In this document: one piece after another, positions 1-8,600 of the stretch
Position numbering within the stretch: position 1 is the stretch's first letter
How the letters are laid out: each line of letters begins with the position of its first letter
From: JALZOC01 sp031361295
GTDB taxonomy: Bacteria > Acidobacteriota > Vicinamibacteria > Vicinamibacterales > 2-12-FULL-66-21
Assembly (NCBI GenBank): GCA_031361295.1
Contig: JANMCN010000182.1
Span: forward strand, 1 to 18,238
Reading direction: 5' to 3'
DNA: 18,238 nucleotides
Made by a program: the position numbers and the translations under genes
Notes under the pieces: model-generated
Seen by the model: only the letters and a program-made list of their open reading frames with translations
What the model was told of the DNA's origin: nothing
The model's database searches: none

Positions 1-1107
1 GCCCGGCGGCAGCGGCACGAAGGTCGAGTTCTCGACCACGCCGGTGGAGTTGTTCCACTTCCGCTCGAACATGGTATTGAACCAGCCGAACATCGTGAGG
101 TCGGTGCAGAAGCAGTTGTGCTCTTCCTGTGACGTGTCCGAAGACGTCGTCCAGTTCGACGAGCCGAAGATCGACATGTGCTGCCCGTAGAGAAGTACGA
201 GCTTCTCGTGGTTGAGGCCTGCGTGCGCGCGCATCTTGACCGGGATCCCGGCGAGGTGCATGCGGTCCACGTTCCACGCGTCCCACAGCCGAGCGGGGTC
301 GCGGTATTGCTGCGGGTCGGTGATGACACGAACGGGCACGCCCCGCTGCTTCGCGGCAATCATCGCGTCGGTGTGCCGGGCGTCGGTGATCCTGTACATG
401 ATCACGTCGATCTGCTTCGTTTCTAGGTTGTAGCGGCTCAGTGCCCGGTTGGCGTACGACTCCTGCGGAGGAAAGTTGAGCTGCGAGTCCTTCGCGTACA
501 CGGGATAGTTCCGGGTGCGCGTGGCGGGGACGTTCGCATAGTTGGCGTACCCGGAACTCGACGTCCAGAGGTCGTCGTACTTCGTCATGAAGCTGTGGAC
601 GAACGACGCCCGATCGGTGAAGTACACGGATTCGTCCGTGTAATTCAGGTAGGGCGAGGTGCCGGCGTAGACCCATGCATCGGCGCTGAAATTCGCGCCG
701 CTGAACTCGACGATCGACTGGCCCGCGAACAGCATCAGCTTGTAGTGCATGATGCCTGTCGCCGTGCGGGTCCGCATCGGGATGCCGGCGGTCTGCAACT
801 CGGCGAGCCGATCGATGTTGGCGGGTGTGGAGTCGTTCGCGCGGAGGTCCATGATCACGCGCACCGCCACGCCGGCGTTGAACTTTTTGATGAGCTCGGT
901 CGTGTAGCGGGCGTCCTCTATGAACCAGAAGCCGACATCGATCCCGACCGTCTCCGCCCGGATGTAATTGATGAGCATCGCCCGACAGTCTTCGTGCGAC
1001 GGATCGCAGAGTCGATCGAGCGCCAGGGCCGGCGTCGCGGCGCCGAACCAGGCGGCGACGACACACGCGAGGACCACGCGGCGTCTGAACTGTCGAGTCG
1101 TCATCAT
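1..1107 (-). CDS. Secreted phospholipase D-like protein (two HxK half-sites), 3' end beyond the left edge
   Basis: The reverse strand reads open for 369 codons from ATG at 1107 to the window edge with no stop, so the C terminus is missing. Residues 1-29 look like a signal peptide: a basic MMTTRQFRRR start, a hydrophobic core, and cleavage near TPALA. Two PLD half-sites follow: HYK at 121-123 with SGAN at 136-139, and HEK at 300-302 with GSSN at 315-318. PLD-family enzymes use the two His residues to cleave or transfer phosphodiesters (phospholipids or nucleic acids). The usual HxKxxxxD aspartate is Ala128 in the first site and Tyr307 in the second. An AAGGGG stretch (1109-1114) lies 1 base before the first ATG and 4 bases before a second ATG at 1104, so the second may be the true start. 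It is transcribed divergently from crcB. Substrate unknown; the PLD superfamily call is firm. Confidence 0.85.
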   Translation of the reverse strand, partial: MMTTRQFRRRVVLACVVAAWFGAATPALALDRLCDPSHEDCRAMLINYIRAETVGIDVGFWFIEDARYTTELIKKFNAGVAVRVIMDLRANDSTPANIDRLAELQTAGIPMRTRTATGIMHYKLMLFAGQSIVEFSGANFSADAWVYAGTSPYLNYTDESVYFTDRASFVHSFMTKYDDLWTSSSGYANYANVPATRTRNYPVYAKDSQLNFPPQESYANRALSRYNLETKQIDVIMYRITDARHTDAMIAAKQRGVPVRVITDPQQYRDPARLWDAWNVDRMHLAGIPVKMRAHAGLNHEKLVLLYGQHMSIFGSSNWTTSSDTSQEEHNCFCTDLTMFGWFNTMFERKWNNSTGVVENSTFVPLPPG

Positions 1108-1353
1108 GCCCCTTGCACCGCTCCGGGCGGTCTCGAGAATGGCAACGGATCGCCCTTAATATCCAATGAACGGCATGAATTCAGGGCGGGTCCGGCCTCT
1201 CACCTCCCCGCCTCCGGCGCTCACTGCCTGTCTCAGCATCGATTCAGCAATACAAGTGCCGCAACCGCACAGTCGGCGGGAGCGGCGTGCACGTGGGCGC
1301 GCAGGTAGTTTCGGTCGATGACGGTCGCGGGATGACGGCCGTGGCAACGCGCA

Positions 1354-1383
1354 TTGACCCTCGCGGCCGACTACCGGCATAAT
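1354..1383 (+). promoter_or_regulatory. Putative sigma70 promoter for crcB (and possibly ackA-xfp)
   Basis: TTGACC at 1354-1359 and CATAAT at 1378-1383 each match the bacterial housekeeping consensus at five of six positions, with an 18-base spacer. This would start transcription near 1390 and leave a leader of about 240 bases before the crcB ATG. It is the best promoter I found in this intergenic region. GC-rich bacteria often use degenerate promoters, so this is inference from sequence only. Confidence 0.5.
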
Positions 1384-1392
1384 CGGCCGCGA
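1361..1392. promoter_or_regulatory. Perfect 10-bp inverted repeat overlapping the -10 box, operator-like
   Basis: The left arm TCGCGGCCGA (1361-1370) and right arm TCGGCCGCGA (1383-1392) are exact reverse complements, separated by 12 bases that hold most of the -10 hexamer. The repeat spans the promoter spacer through the expected start site. A dimeric repressor bound here would block RNA polymerase. It could instead fold as a hairpin, but no T-run follows, so a terminator is unlikely. GC-rich DNA makes chance repeats commoner, so this is only suggestive. Confidence 0.4.
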
Positions 1393-1618
1393 ACGAAGGT
1401 GGTCCGCGCCAGTCCGCGCGTCTTCGACGCGGCCGCTGACTCCGGCAGCCGCGGGCCTGCGTGTGAACAGTCCGCCTCCTGCAGTCTTCGTCCTTGGCCG
1501 AGGGGCATGATCATCCACGCGCGTCGCGGCCGCCAGACGCCTGTCGCCCCCCGAGGTGAGGGCGCGCTTCCCCACCGTCTCGATCGGGGTCGGCGGCCCG
1601 CGCTCATCCCGAAGGGCC

Positions 1619-1625
1619 GGAAGGA
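1619..1625 (+). promoter_or_regulatory. Ribosome binding site of crcB
   Basis: GGAAGGA lies 6 bases before the ATG at 1632. A GTG at 1629 is also in frame but would leave only 3 bases, so this site decides in favour of the ATG. Confidence 0.7.
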
Positions 1626-1631
1626 CCGGTG

Positions 1632-2024
1632 ATGGCCCGGCTGCTCCCCTACCTCCTCGTCGGCATCGGCGGGTTCGTGGGTGCGAACGCGCGGTTTGTC
1701 GTCGGCCGCGGCGTCGCGACCCTTTTCGACACGCGCTTTCCGCTCGGCACGGTCCTGATCAACATCAGCGGCTCGTTCCTGCTGGGCGTGCTCGGTGCCA
1801 TCGCGTCGCACAAAACCTCCCCGTCCTCCGACGCGATACGGCTGGCGCTCGGCGTGGGCTTTCTCGGCGCCTTCACGACGTTCTCCGCCTTCGAGCTCGA
1901 AACACATTCCCTCCTCACCGATGGCGCCTGGGCCACGGCAACCGCGAATGTGGTCGCCAGCGTGCTGGTTGGTCTGATCGCGGTCCGGGCGGGCATCGTC
2001 GTCGCGAGGATGTGGCTGACGTAA
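1632..2024 (+). CDS. crcB: CrcB/Fluc-type fluoride channel
   Basis: This 130-residue hydrophobic protein belongs to the CrcB/Fluc family, small four-helix membrane proteins that form dual-topology dimers and export fluoride passively. Family motifs are visible in order: GGFVGANAR near the N terminus, GTVLINISGSFLLG in the second helix, and GFLGAFTTFSAFELE in the third, which contains the TTFS segment of the fluoride pathway. The length is normal. A single copy fits a homodimer; some bacteria carry two adjacent genes instead. The ATG at 1632 is preferred over the in-frame GTG at 1629 because of Shine-Dalgarno spacing. ackA begins 88 bases downstream on the same strand with no obvious terminator between, so co-transcription is plausible. 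No fluoride riboswitch was recognised upstream. Confidence 0.95.
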   Translation: MARLLPYLLVGIGGFVGANARFVVGRGVATLFDTRFPLGTVLINISGSFLLGVLGAIASHKTSPSSDAIRLALGVGFLGAFTTFSAFELETHSLLTDGAWATATANVVASVLVGLIAVRAGIVVARMWLT

Positions 2025-2112
2025 CGACGCCGGGCACTATCGCTCGGACCCGTGTCGAATGACGCCCCAGAACGGGAGCGGTGCGGCACAATGGTAGTGC
2101 CACGACGGTCCC

Positions 2113-3252
2113 ATGGTTCATTCGACAGTCAGTTCTGCCGCGCCCCTGTCCGATCGTTCGCTCCTCGCGATCAACTGCGGGTCTTCCAGCATCAAGTTCG
2201 GGCTCTTCACGTGCGAGCCCGCGCCAGTCGTGCTCGGTCGCGGGTCCGTCAGCGCTCCGGCGACCGCCGCAGCGTTCGAACAGGTGATGGAGCGTGTCGC
2301 GGCAGCGATGGTCCGGTATCCCCTCGCTGCCGTGGGGCACCGCATCGTCCATGGCGGTCCGGCGCTGTCCGAGCCGCAACGGATCACACCGGAGCTCGTC
2401 GCCTCGCTGCGGCAGCTCGTTCGCTTCGCGCCCAACCACCTGCCTGACGAGATCGGGTTGATCGAGTCTGCGCAGCGCCGGCTGCCAGCCACCCCGCAGG
2501 TGGTCTGCTTCGACACGGCCTTCCACGCCGACCTTCCGGAGGTCGCCCGACGGCTGGCGGTGCCGGAGCGATATGCGGCTGAGGGCGTCAGACGCTACGG
2601 TTTTCACGGCTTGTCGTACACGTTCCTGCTGGACGAGTTGACGCGGCGCACCGGCGCCCCGGCCACGGCACAGAAAATCGTTCTGGCGCATCTGGGTAAC
2701 GGTTCGAGCCTCGCGGCGGTCCGCGGCAACAAATCGATCGACACCAGCATGGGCTTGACCCCCATCGGCGGCGTCGTCATGAGCACGCGCTCGGGCGACC
2801 TGGACCCGGGCGTGGTCACCTACATGGCGCGGTCGACTGGCTTCGATGCGGACCAGGTCGAAGACGAGCTCAGCCATCGTTCCGGGCTGGCGGCGCTGTC
2901 TGGCGGGACGACCGACATGCGCGAGTTGCTGGCGGGCGAGGCGAACGATGAGCGTTGCCGCGTCGCCGTTTCCATCTACTGCTATGCCGTCAGAAAACAG
3001 ATCGGCGCGTACGCGGCGGCCCTCGGCGGGCTGGACGTGCTCGTCTTCTCCGGCGGCATCGGTGAGCACGCCGCCGTCGTACGCTCCCGCGTCTGCGAGG
3101 GGCTCGGCTTCCTCGGCCTGGAGATCGACGAGCGGCGGAACGCTGCGGATGCGCCGCTGATCTCGTCGCCGGCGGCACGGGTGGCCGTTCACGTCATTCC
3201 CACGGACGAGGAAGTGGTGATCGCCCGGGCGGCGTACCGCCTCCTCCAATGA
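2113..3252 (+). CDS. ackA: Acetate kinase
   Basis: The 379-residue cytosolic enzyme interconverts acetyl phosphate plus ADP with acetate plus ATP. Signature elements of the acetate kinase/ASKHA fold are all present: NCGSSS with Asn21 near the N terminus, VGHRIVHGG (Arg77), FDTAFH (Asp134), RYGFHG, HLGNGSS (His193), MSTRSGDLDPG with the catalytic-type Arg, FSGGIGEHA, and the C-terminal TDEE (Glu366/367) of the metal site. It is slightly shorter than the usual 395-400 residues, but no motif is missing. An in-frame TAG at 2095-2097 and no other start codon leave ATG 2113 as the first possible start; its Shine-Dalgarno is weak. The phosphoketolase gene follows after 16 bases. The likely role here is to turn acetyl phosphate made by that enzyme into ATP and acetate. 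Confidence 0.95.
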   Translation: MVHSTVSSAAPLSDRSLLAINCGSSSIKFGLFTCEPAPVVLGRGSVSAPATAAAFEQVMERVAAAMVRYPLAAVGHRIVHGGPALSEPQRITPELVASLRQLVRFAPNHLPDEIGLIESAQRRLPATPQVVCFDTAFHADLPEVARRLAVPERYAAEGVRRYGFHGLSYTFLLDELTRRTGAPATAQKIVLAHLGNGSSLAAVRGNKSIDTSMGLTPIGGVVMSTRSGDLDPGVVTYMARSTGFDADQVEDELSHRSGLAALSGGTTDMRELLAGEANDERCRVAVSIYCYAVRKQIGAYAAALGGLDVLVFSGGIGEHAAVVRSRVCEGLGFLGLEIDERRNAADAPLISSPAARVAVHVIPTDEEVVIARAAYRLLQ

Positions 3253-3259
3253 GGCCGAT

Positions 3260-3263
3260 GAGG
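3260..3263 (+). promoter_or_regulatory. Ribosome binding site of xfp
   Basis: GAGG ends 5 bases before the ATG at 3269 and lies within the 16 bases that follow the ackA stop codon. Tight spacing suggests translation of the two genes from one transcript. Confidence 0.6.
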
Positions 3264-3268
3264 CGCTT

Positions 3269-5629
3269 ATGACCACGACCCCTGAGCTGCTCGCGCGGAT
3301 CGATGCCTACTGGCGCGCCGCCAACTACCTGTCGGTCGGACAGATTTACCTGCTCGACAATCCTCTGCTGCGCGAGCCGCTTCGTCCTGAACACATCAAG
3401 CCCCGCCTGCTCGGACACTGGGGCACGACGCCGGGCCAGAACTTCATCTATGCGCATCTGAATCGCGCCATCACCGAGTACGACCTCGAGATGATCTACA
3501 TCTCCGGTCCCGGACACGGCGGCCCCGCAGTTGTCGCGAATACGTACCTCGAGGGCACGTACAGCGAGGTCTATCCCGCCGTGACGCGCGACGAAGCGGG
3601 TCTCAAGACCCTCTTCCGCCAGTTTTCCTTCCCTGGAGGAATCCCCAGCCATGCGGCTCCGGAAACGCCCGGCAGCATCCATGAAGGCGGCGAGCTCGGC
3701 TACTCCCTGAGCCACGCCTTCGGCGCGGTCTTCGACAATCCCGGGCTAATCGCCGCGTGCGTGATCGGTGACGGGGAGGCCGAAACCGGGCCGCTCGCGA
3801 CGGCCTGGCATTCGAACAAGTTCCTCAACCCGGCGACGGACGGGGCGGTTCTGCCGATCCTCCATCTGAACGGCTACAAGATCGCGAACCCAGCCGTCCT
3901 GGCGCGCATTCCGCGCGAAGAGCTGCGGCAGCTCCTCGTCGGCTGCGGCTGGGAGCCGCTCTTTGTCGAAGGGCACGACCCGGCCCTCGTGCACCCGCTG
4001 ATGGCGGACGCGATCGACCGCGCCGTCCGGCAGATCCGCGGCATCCAGAAATCGGCGCGCGAGGCGCGCCACGCGTCGCGTCCCTGCTGGCCGATGATCG
4101 TACTGGCTACTCCGAAGGGCTGGACCGGGCCGCGGAGTGTCGACGGGCAGGCGGTTGAGGGGACGTTCCGCGCGCACCAGGTTCCCCTCTCCGATCCGCG
4201 CGGGAACCCGGCGCATCTCGCCATGCTGGAGCAATGGCTGAAGAGTTACCGCCCGGGCGAGCTCTTCGACGGGAGCGGGACGCTCGAGGCGTCTCTGCGC
4301 AGCCTCGCGCCTGCAGGTACGAGGCGCATGGGCGCCAATCCGCACGCGAACGGCGGGCTGCTGCTGAAGGATCTCCACCTGCCCGATTTTCGTGAGTATG
4401 CCGTGGCGGTGCCGGGCCCTGGCGAGATCGATGCGGAAGACACGCGCGTCGCGGGTCGCTTTCTTCGCGACGTCATCGGCCTCAACGCGGCGGCGCGGAA
4501 TTTTCGCATTTTCGGGCCCGACGAGACCCTCTCGAACCGGCTGGATGCGGTGTTCGAAGTCACGGCCCGCCAGTGGAACGCCGAGACCGCCTCAGATGAT
4601 CAGTGGCTGGCGCCGGACGGGCGTGTGATGGAAGTGTTGAGCGAGCACCAGTGCCAGGGGTGGCTCGAAGGGTATCTCCTGACAGGCCGGCACGGCATCT
4701 TCAACACCTACGAAGCGTTCGTGCACATCGTCGACGCGATGTTCAACCAGCACGCCAAGTGGCTCAAGATCACGCGCGCCCTCCCGTGGCGCGCCCCCAT
4801 CGCGTCATTGAACTACCTCTTGTCGAGCCACGTGTGGCGGCAGGATCACAACGGCTTCACGCACCAGGATCCCGGATTCATCGATCACGCGATCAACAAG
4901 AAGGCCGAGGTCGTCCGCGTCTACCTGCCACCCGACGCCAATTGCCTGTTGAGCGTGATGGACCACTGCCTGCGCAGCCGTCACTACGTGAACATCGTCG
5001 TCGCCGGCAAGCATCCGGCGCCGCAGTGGCTCACGATGGAGGCGGCGGCACGGCACTGCGCCGCAGGCATCGGAGCCTGGCAGTGGGCTGGGAGCGACGG
5101 CGGCGGGGAAGCCGATCTCGTCATGGCCGCCGCGGGAGACGTTCCGACACTGGAGATTCTCGCGGCGACGGCCATCCTGCGGGAGCATCTACCCGAGCTG
5201 AGGATCCGGGTGATCAACGTTGTCGATCTGATGCGGCTGCAGCCGGAAACGGAACACCCGCACGGCTTGAGCGACGCCGACTTCGATCGCCTCTTCACCG
5301 GGAGCAAGCCGATCATCTTCGCGTATCACGGTTACCCGTGGCTCATCCACCGGCTGACCTATCGCCGCACCAACCATCGAAACCTGCATGTCCGGGGCTA
5401 CAAGGAGGAGGGCACGATCACCACGCCCTTCGACATGGCCGTCCTGAATGACCTCGACCGGTTCCACCTGGTGGGAGACGCTGTCGACCGGCTTCCCCAG
5501 CTTGGGGGGCGAGGGGCGGCTCTCAAGAAACAGATGGCGGACAACCTGGCCGAACACCGGCTCTATATTCGCACCCACGGACAGGACCTGCCGTCGATAC
5601 GCGATTGGCGCTGGGCGCCGGTCCGGTAG
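3269..5629 (+). CDS. xfp: Phosphoketolase (xylulose-5-phosphate/fructose-6-phosphate type)
   Basis: The 786-residue cytosolic enzyme uses thiamine diphosphate to split xylulose-5-phosphate (and, in Xfp members, fructose-6-phosphate) with phosphate, giving acetyl phosphate and a shorter sugar phosphate. Length matches the family at about 790-825. Visible motifs are GHWGTTPGQNF, YISGPGHGGPA, SFPGGIPSHAAPETPGS, the cofactor/metal loop GDGEAETGP at about residues 167-175, NTYEAF with Glu482 at the position expected to activate the cofactor, and SSHVWRQDHNGFTHQDPGF with His521, His527 and His532. The sequence alone does not tell whether fructose-6-phosphate is accepted. It pairs with ackA 16 bases upstream to give acetate and ATP. 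The stop codon is followed at once by a strong hairpin. Confidence 0.95.
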   Translation: MTTTPELLARIDAYWRAANYLSVGQIYLLDNPLLREPLRPEHIKPRLLGHWGTTPGQNFIYAHLNRAITEYDLEMIYISGPGHGGPAVVANTYLEGTYSEVYPAVTRDEAGLKTLFRQFSFPGGIPSHAAPETPGSIHEGGELGYSLSHAFGAVFDNPGLIAACVIGDGEAETGPLATAWHSNKFLNPATDGAVLPILHLNGYKIANPAVLARIPREELRQLLVGCGWEPLFVEGHDPALVHPLMADAIDRAVRQIRGIQKSAREARHASRPCWPMIVLATPKGWTGPRSVDGQAVEGTFRAHQVPLSDPRGNPAHLAMLEQWLKSYRPGELFDGSGTLEASLRSLAPAGTRRMGANPHANGGLLLKDLHLPDFREYAVAVPGPGEIDAEDTRVAGRFLRDVIGLNAAARNFRIFGPDETLSNRLDAVFEVTARQWNAETASDDQWLAPDGRVMEVLSEHQCQGWLEGYLLTGRHGIFNTYEAFVHIVDAMFNQHAKWLKITRALPWRAPIASLNYLLSSHVWRQDHNGFTHQDPGFIDHAINKKAEVVRVYLPPDANCLLSVMDHCLRSRHYVNIVVAGKHPAPQWLTMEAAARHCAAGIGAWQWAGSDGGGEADLVMAAAGDVPTLEILAATAILREHLPELRIRVINVVDLMRLQPETEHPHGLSDADFDRLFTGSKPIIFAYHGYPWLIHRLTYRRTNHRNLHVRGYKEEGTITTPFDMAVLNDLDRFHLVGDAVDRLPQLGGRGAALKKQMADNLAEHRLYIRTHGQDLPSIRDWRWAPVR

Positions 5630-5663
5630 TACGCAGGTCGGAGCTTCAGCTCCGACCAGCGTA
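5630..5663. repeat. Strong palindromic hairpin between convergent stop codons (bidirectional terminator or REP-like element)
   Basis: The inner arms GGTCGGAGC (5636-5644) and GCTCCGACC (5649-5657) pair perfectly around a TTCA loop. Outside an A/A mismatch, TACGC (5630-5634) pairs with GCGTA (5659-5663). It fills almost all of the 35 bases between the xfp stop (5627-5629) and the convergent gene's stop (5665-5667). No T-run follows on either side, so intrinsic termination is uncertain. It may instead be a dispersed palindromic repeat that stabilises mRNA 3' ends. Confidence 0.75.
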
Positions 5664-5664
5664 T

Positions 5665-8600
5665 CTACTGGGTGCCGGCCCGTGGCGCTTCGTAGATGCG
5701 CAGGTTCCCGATCGACCAGCCGGGCGCATCAGCCACCGTCTCGGTCTGCGTGATGCGCACGAACTTCGCGCGCGTCGGCGGGAATGTGACGACGGTGCGC
5801 ACGCCTTCCCCTTTCCCTTCGGCGACGGGCTTGCTCCACGACGTCCCGTCGAGCGAGACCTGGACGGAGTAGCCGCGCGGATATCCGGCGACTGGTGCCG
5901 CTCCACCGCGCCCGCCAGGCGGCGCAGGAGCGCCGCCCTGGCCGGCGGACGCCGGAGTGGCGCTGCCCGGTGCCGCAGGGGCGCCGACCGCCGCAGGAGG
6001 CCCGGCCGGGGCGGGGCCTGACACCGCGGCGGATAACGCGCTCCGGCCGGCTCGCCCGCCGCCGCCGACTCCCGCGGAATCGAACTGCAGCTCCACCACG
6101 ACCACCGGCTGGGGCAGTTCGACGGCGAACCACATGCCGGCGGCCTGAGGCGCCCCGGAATTCCAGCCGCGCAATGTCGCCGCGCCGGCGGCCGTTTCGG
6201 GCGAGTGGCTTGCCGTGAGCTTCCACTGCTGCGCGTCGAGCATGCGCGGCAGCGAGGCCTCGATCTCGGGGACCGTCCACAAGGCCTTGCGAGAGGACGT
6301 CTCGACCCGCACGCGTGCGACGTCCGCGGGCGTCACCAGGCCGCCGCTGTTCCCGAAGCTGCTGCGCACGTAGGACGCGATCCCCGCGACCCACTCGTCG
6401 GTGCTGCCGCCCATCGGCACCATCACCTCGGGATAGGTCTTCCCGTCGACGGGCCCCGTCAGTCCCTGAAGGAGCACCCTGATCACATAGTCGCGGTGGG
6501 CCTGCACACGCGGCGAGCCGGCGAGCGGCGGAGCCATCGTCACGCCCGGCGCCGCGCCGGCCATCGGCTGCCCGAGACCATCCGTGCCGTGGCAGGAGAA
6601 GCACAGGGCGCCGAAGACCTCGCTGCCCTGCTGGAGTCGCTTCTCCTGCTCGGGGGTCAGGGGCCCGCGCCGACCGCCGCCGAACGTCGTGGTGGCGGGA
6701 GGCACCAGGAGGCGGTCCGCGATGAGCGCAAGCCCCCTCGCCTTGTTCGCGGCCTTCACGGACTTGATCACGTCGGCCGCGTCCGGCAGCTTGAACAGAC
6801 TGATCGTGAGCATCGACTGGACCGCCACTCCAGTATCCGGGTCCTTCGCGAGCGCACGGTAATCCTCCGCAAACGACCTGTCGCCGGCCTTGTAGAGTGT
6901 CTCGCTCGCGCGAATCGCCTGCGCGCGCATCCGGGCGTCCGCGTCCTTCATCGCCTCGCGCACCAGACGGGGATCCAGCGCACCGAGTCCCTCGAGCGTC
7001 CACACTGCCTGGAATCGCGCGACCTGGTTGTCCGAGCTCCGTACCAGGCTCTCGAGCGCGGGAACGACGGCTTTATCCTGTTTCAGGATGAGCAGCCGCT
7101 GGGCCGTGTCGCGCCACCACCCGTTCGCGTGCGTGAGATGCGAGACCAGCTGCGCGGGCGTTTCGCGGTACATCCGGGGGGCGGCGAAATCCGGTGCAAT
7201 CGGGGGAATGGCCGGCTGCCCGATGTTCGTCGCCGTTGCGGAGACGCCCGGCCGGCCGTCGTACCGCAGCCGCCAGATCCGGCCATGGGCCGACACTTTG
7301 TCCAGTTGGTACTGTTCGATCTTGGCGCGCAGGTACGAGCCCGGCCCCGACCACTGCAGCTCCTGGATGATGCCGTGATACATGTCCGCGATATAGACCG
7401 TGCCGTCAGGCGCGTTGCTGATGTTCACCGGACGGAACAACTGATCGTGGCTCGTGATGAACTCCGCGCCGGGATAGACATTGCGCAGCATCGTGAGCCC
7501 TTCGACGTTCTCGATGGCGGCGCGGCGGATGAGGCGACCGACGGGTTCGGTGAAGAGCAGGTTGCCCTTCATGTCGGCAGGCAACCGGTGGCCGCGCACG
7601 ATGGCGGGCCCGGTCGCGGCGGTGAAGTGATTGAGGTTCTGGGACGGCAGACGGGTGCGCCCCACTCCACCCTGCATGTCGCCGATGCCTGGGGCCGGCC
7701 ACACGACGGCAAAGTCCTTTTCGAATCCGTTCTCCATTCCGGCAGGACAGTTCGGATCGGGCGGCGGCTGGGCAGGCGCCGGCGCGCCCGCACGGCCCCC
7801 CCGGCCAGCCGAGGGACAGGGCGTAAAGGACCCGTAATGGATCGGGAACTGGAAATTCATCGGCCCGCGTTCGCCGCCGGCGTCCACGAACCACGGCTTC
7901 CCCTCATCATCCGAAGCGAGGCCCCACTGCCCGCCGTTGGCCGCCGTTGGCTCCCGCAGGAACCCCGATGGCGTCCAGCGGATGCGGAACGCGTTGTAGG
8001 TCGTGTAGATCCAGTTGTCCATGTTCCATAGCAGGCCCGCCTTCTGATGCTCGATGTTCGGGTCGCCGCTCTGGCCGATCCCGGTGAACACGACTTCCCG
8101 CGTGTCGGCGACGCCGTCGCCGTTCGTGTCGGTCCATTTGACCAGATCGTCCGAATCGGTCTCGCTCGTCAGGATCACGCCGTCCTGGAGCGGCAGAATC
8201 ATGCGTGGCGCCACGAGGTGATCGACGAAGACGGTGTGCTTGTCGTAGTGCCCGTCGTCGCGGGTGCTCTCCCACCGCGAGATGCGGCTGATCGGATCGT
8301 GCTCGCGGCTCGCCTCGGCGTCCATCATGTAGCTGACCATCTCGCCCACGTACATGCGCCCGTTGCCGTCGAACTCGATGAGCGTGGGGCTGATGACATC
8401 CGGATCCGCCGCAACCAGTTCCATCCGGTATCCCGTCGGCAGCACGAAACTGCTCGCTTCGTCTGCGGGACTCCGGGGACGGTACGGCGGCTTGGGCGAG
8501 AAGTCCGTTCCCTCGCTCGTCATCGGGCCCCGGCCGCCCCCGAGTCCGCCGCCCGGACCCTGCGCCGCTGCCGCACTGCCGGGAAGACGCTTCGCGGCCG

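Larger units (their letters stand above)
1108..1631. other. 524-base divergent intergenic region between the PLD-like gene and crcB
   Basis: I see no convincing gene here. A 139-codon reverse-strand frame (1156-1575) is compositionally biased (Arg/Ala/Gly-rich), has no recognisable motif and overlaps the promoter and operator-like repeat, so I do not call it. The region holds a sigma70-like promoter (1354-1383) on the plus strand and a perfect inverted repeat (1361-1392). I looked for the conserved core of the fluoride riboswitch in the roughly 240-base leader before crcB and did not find it. A weak TATTAA-like box read on the minus strand near 1157-1163 could serve the PLD-like gene, but it has no matching -35. 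Confidence 0.6.

Noticed and set aside
1156..1575. Minus-strand frame of 139 codons in the divergent intergenic region
   Set aside because: Arg-rich biased composition, no domain, no convincing ribosome site, and it covers the promoter and inverted repeat.
1392..1640. Possible fluoride riboswitch in the crcB leader
   Set aside because: GGTGATGG occurs at 1628-1635, but it overlaps the start codon and is not followed by the conserved GTTCGCC-type segment; the aptamer fold cannot be drawn.
2085..2101. Small hairpin (GGCAC/GTGCC) between crcB and ackA as a terminator
   Set aside because: Only 5 base pairs with a 7-base loop and no T-run, so too weak to separate the genes into different transcripts.
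1915..3276. Minus-strand open frame of about 453 codons
   Set aside because: It is antisense to the crcB end and the whole of ackA, whose signature motifs are unambiguous on the plus strand.
6205..8031. Long plus-strand open frame of about 608 codons
   Set aside because: It lies antisense within the heme-protein gene, is rich in Arg, His and Gly as expected of a GC-rich shadow frame, and has no recognisable motif.
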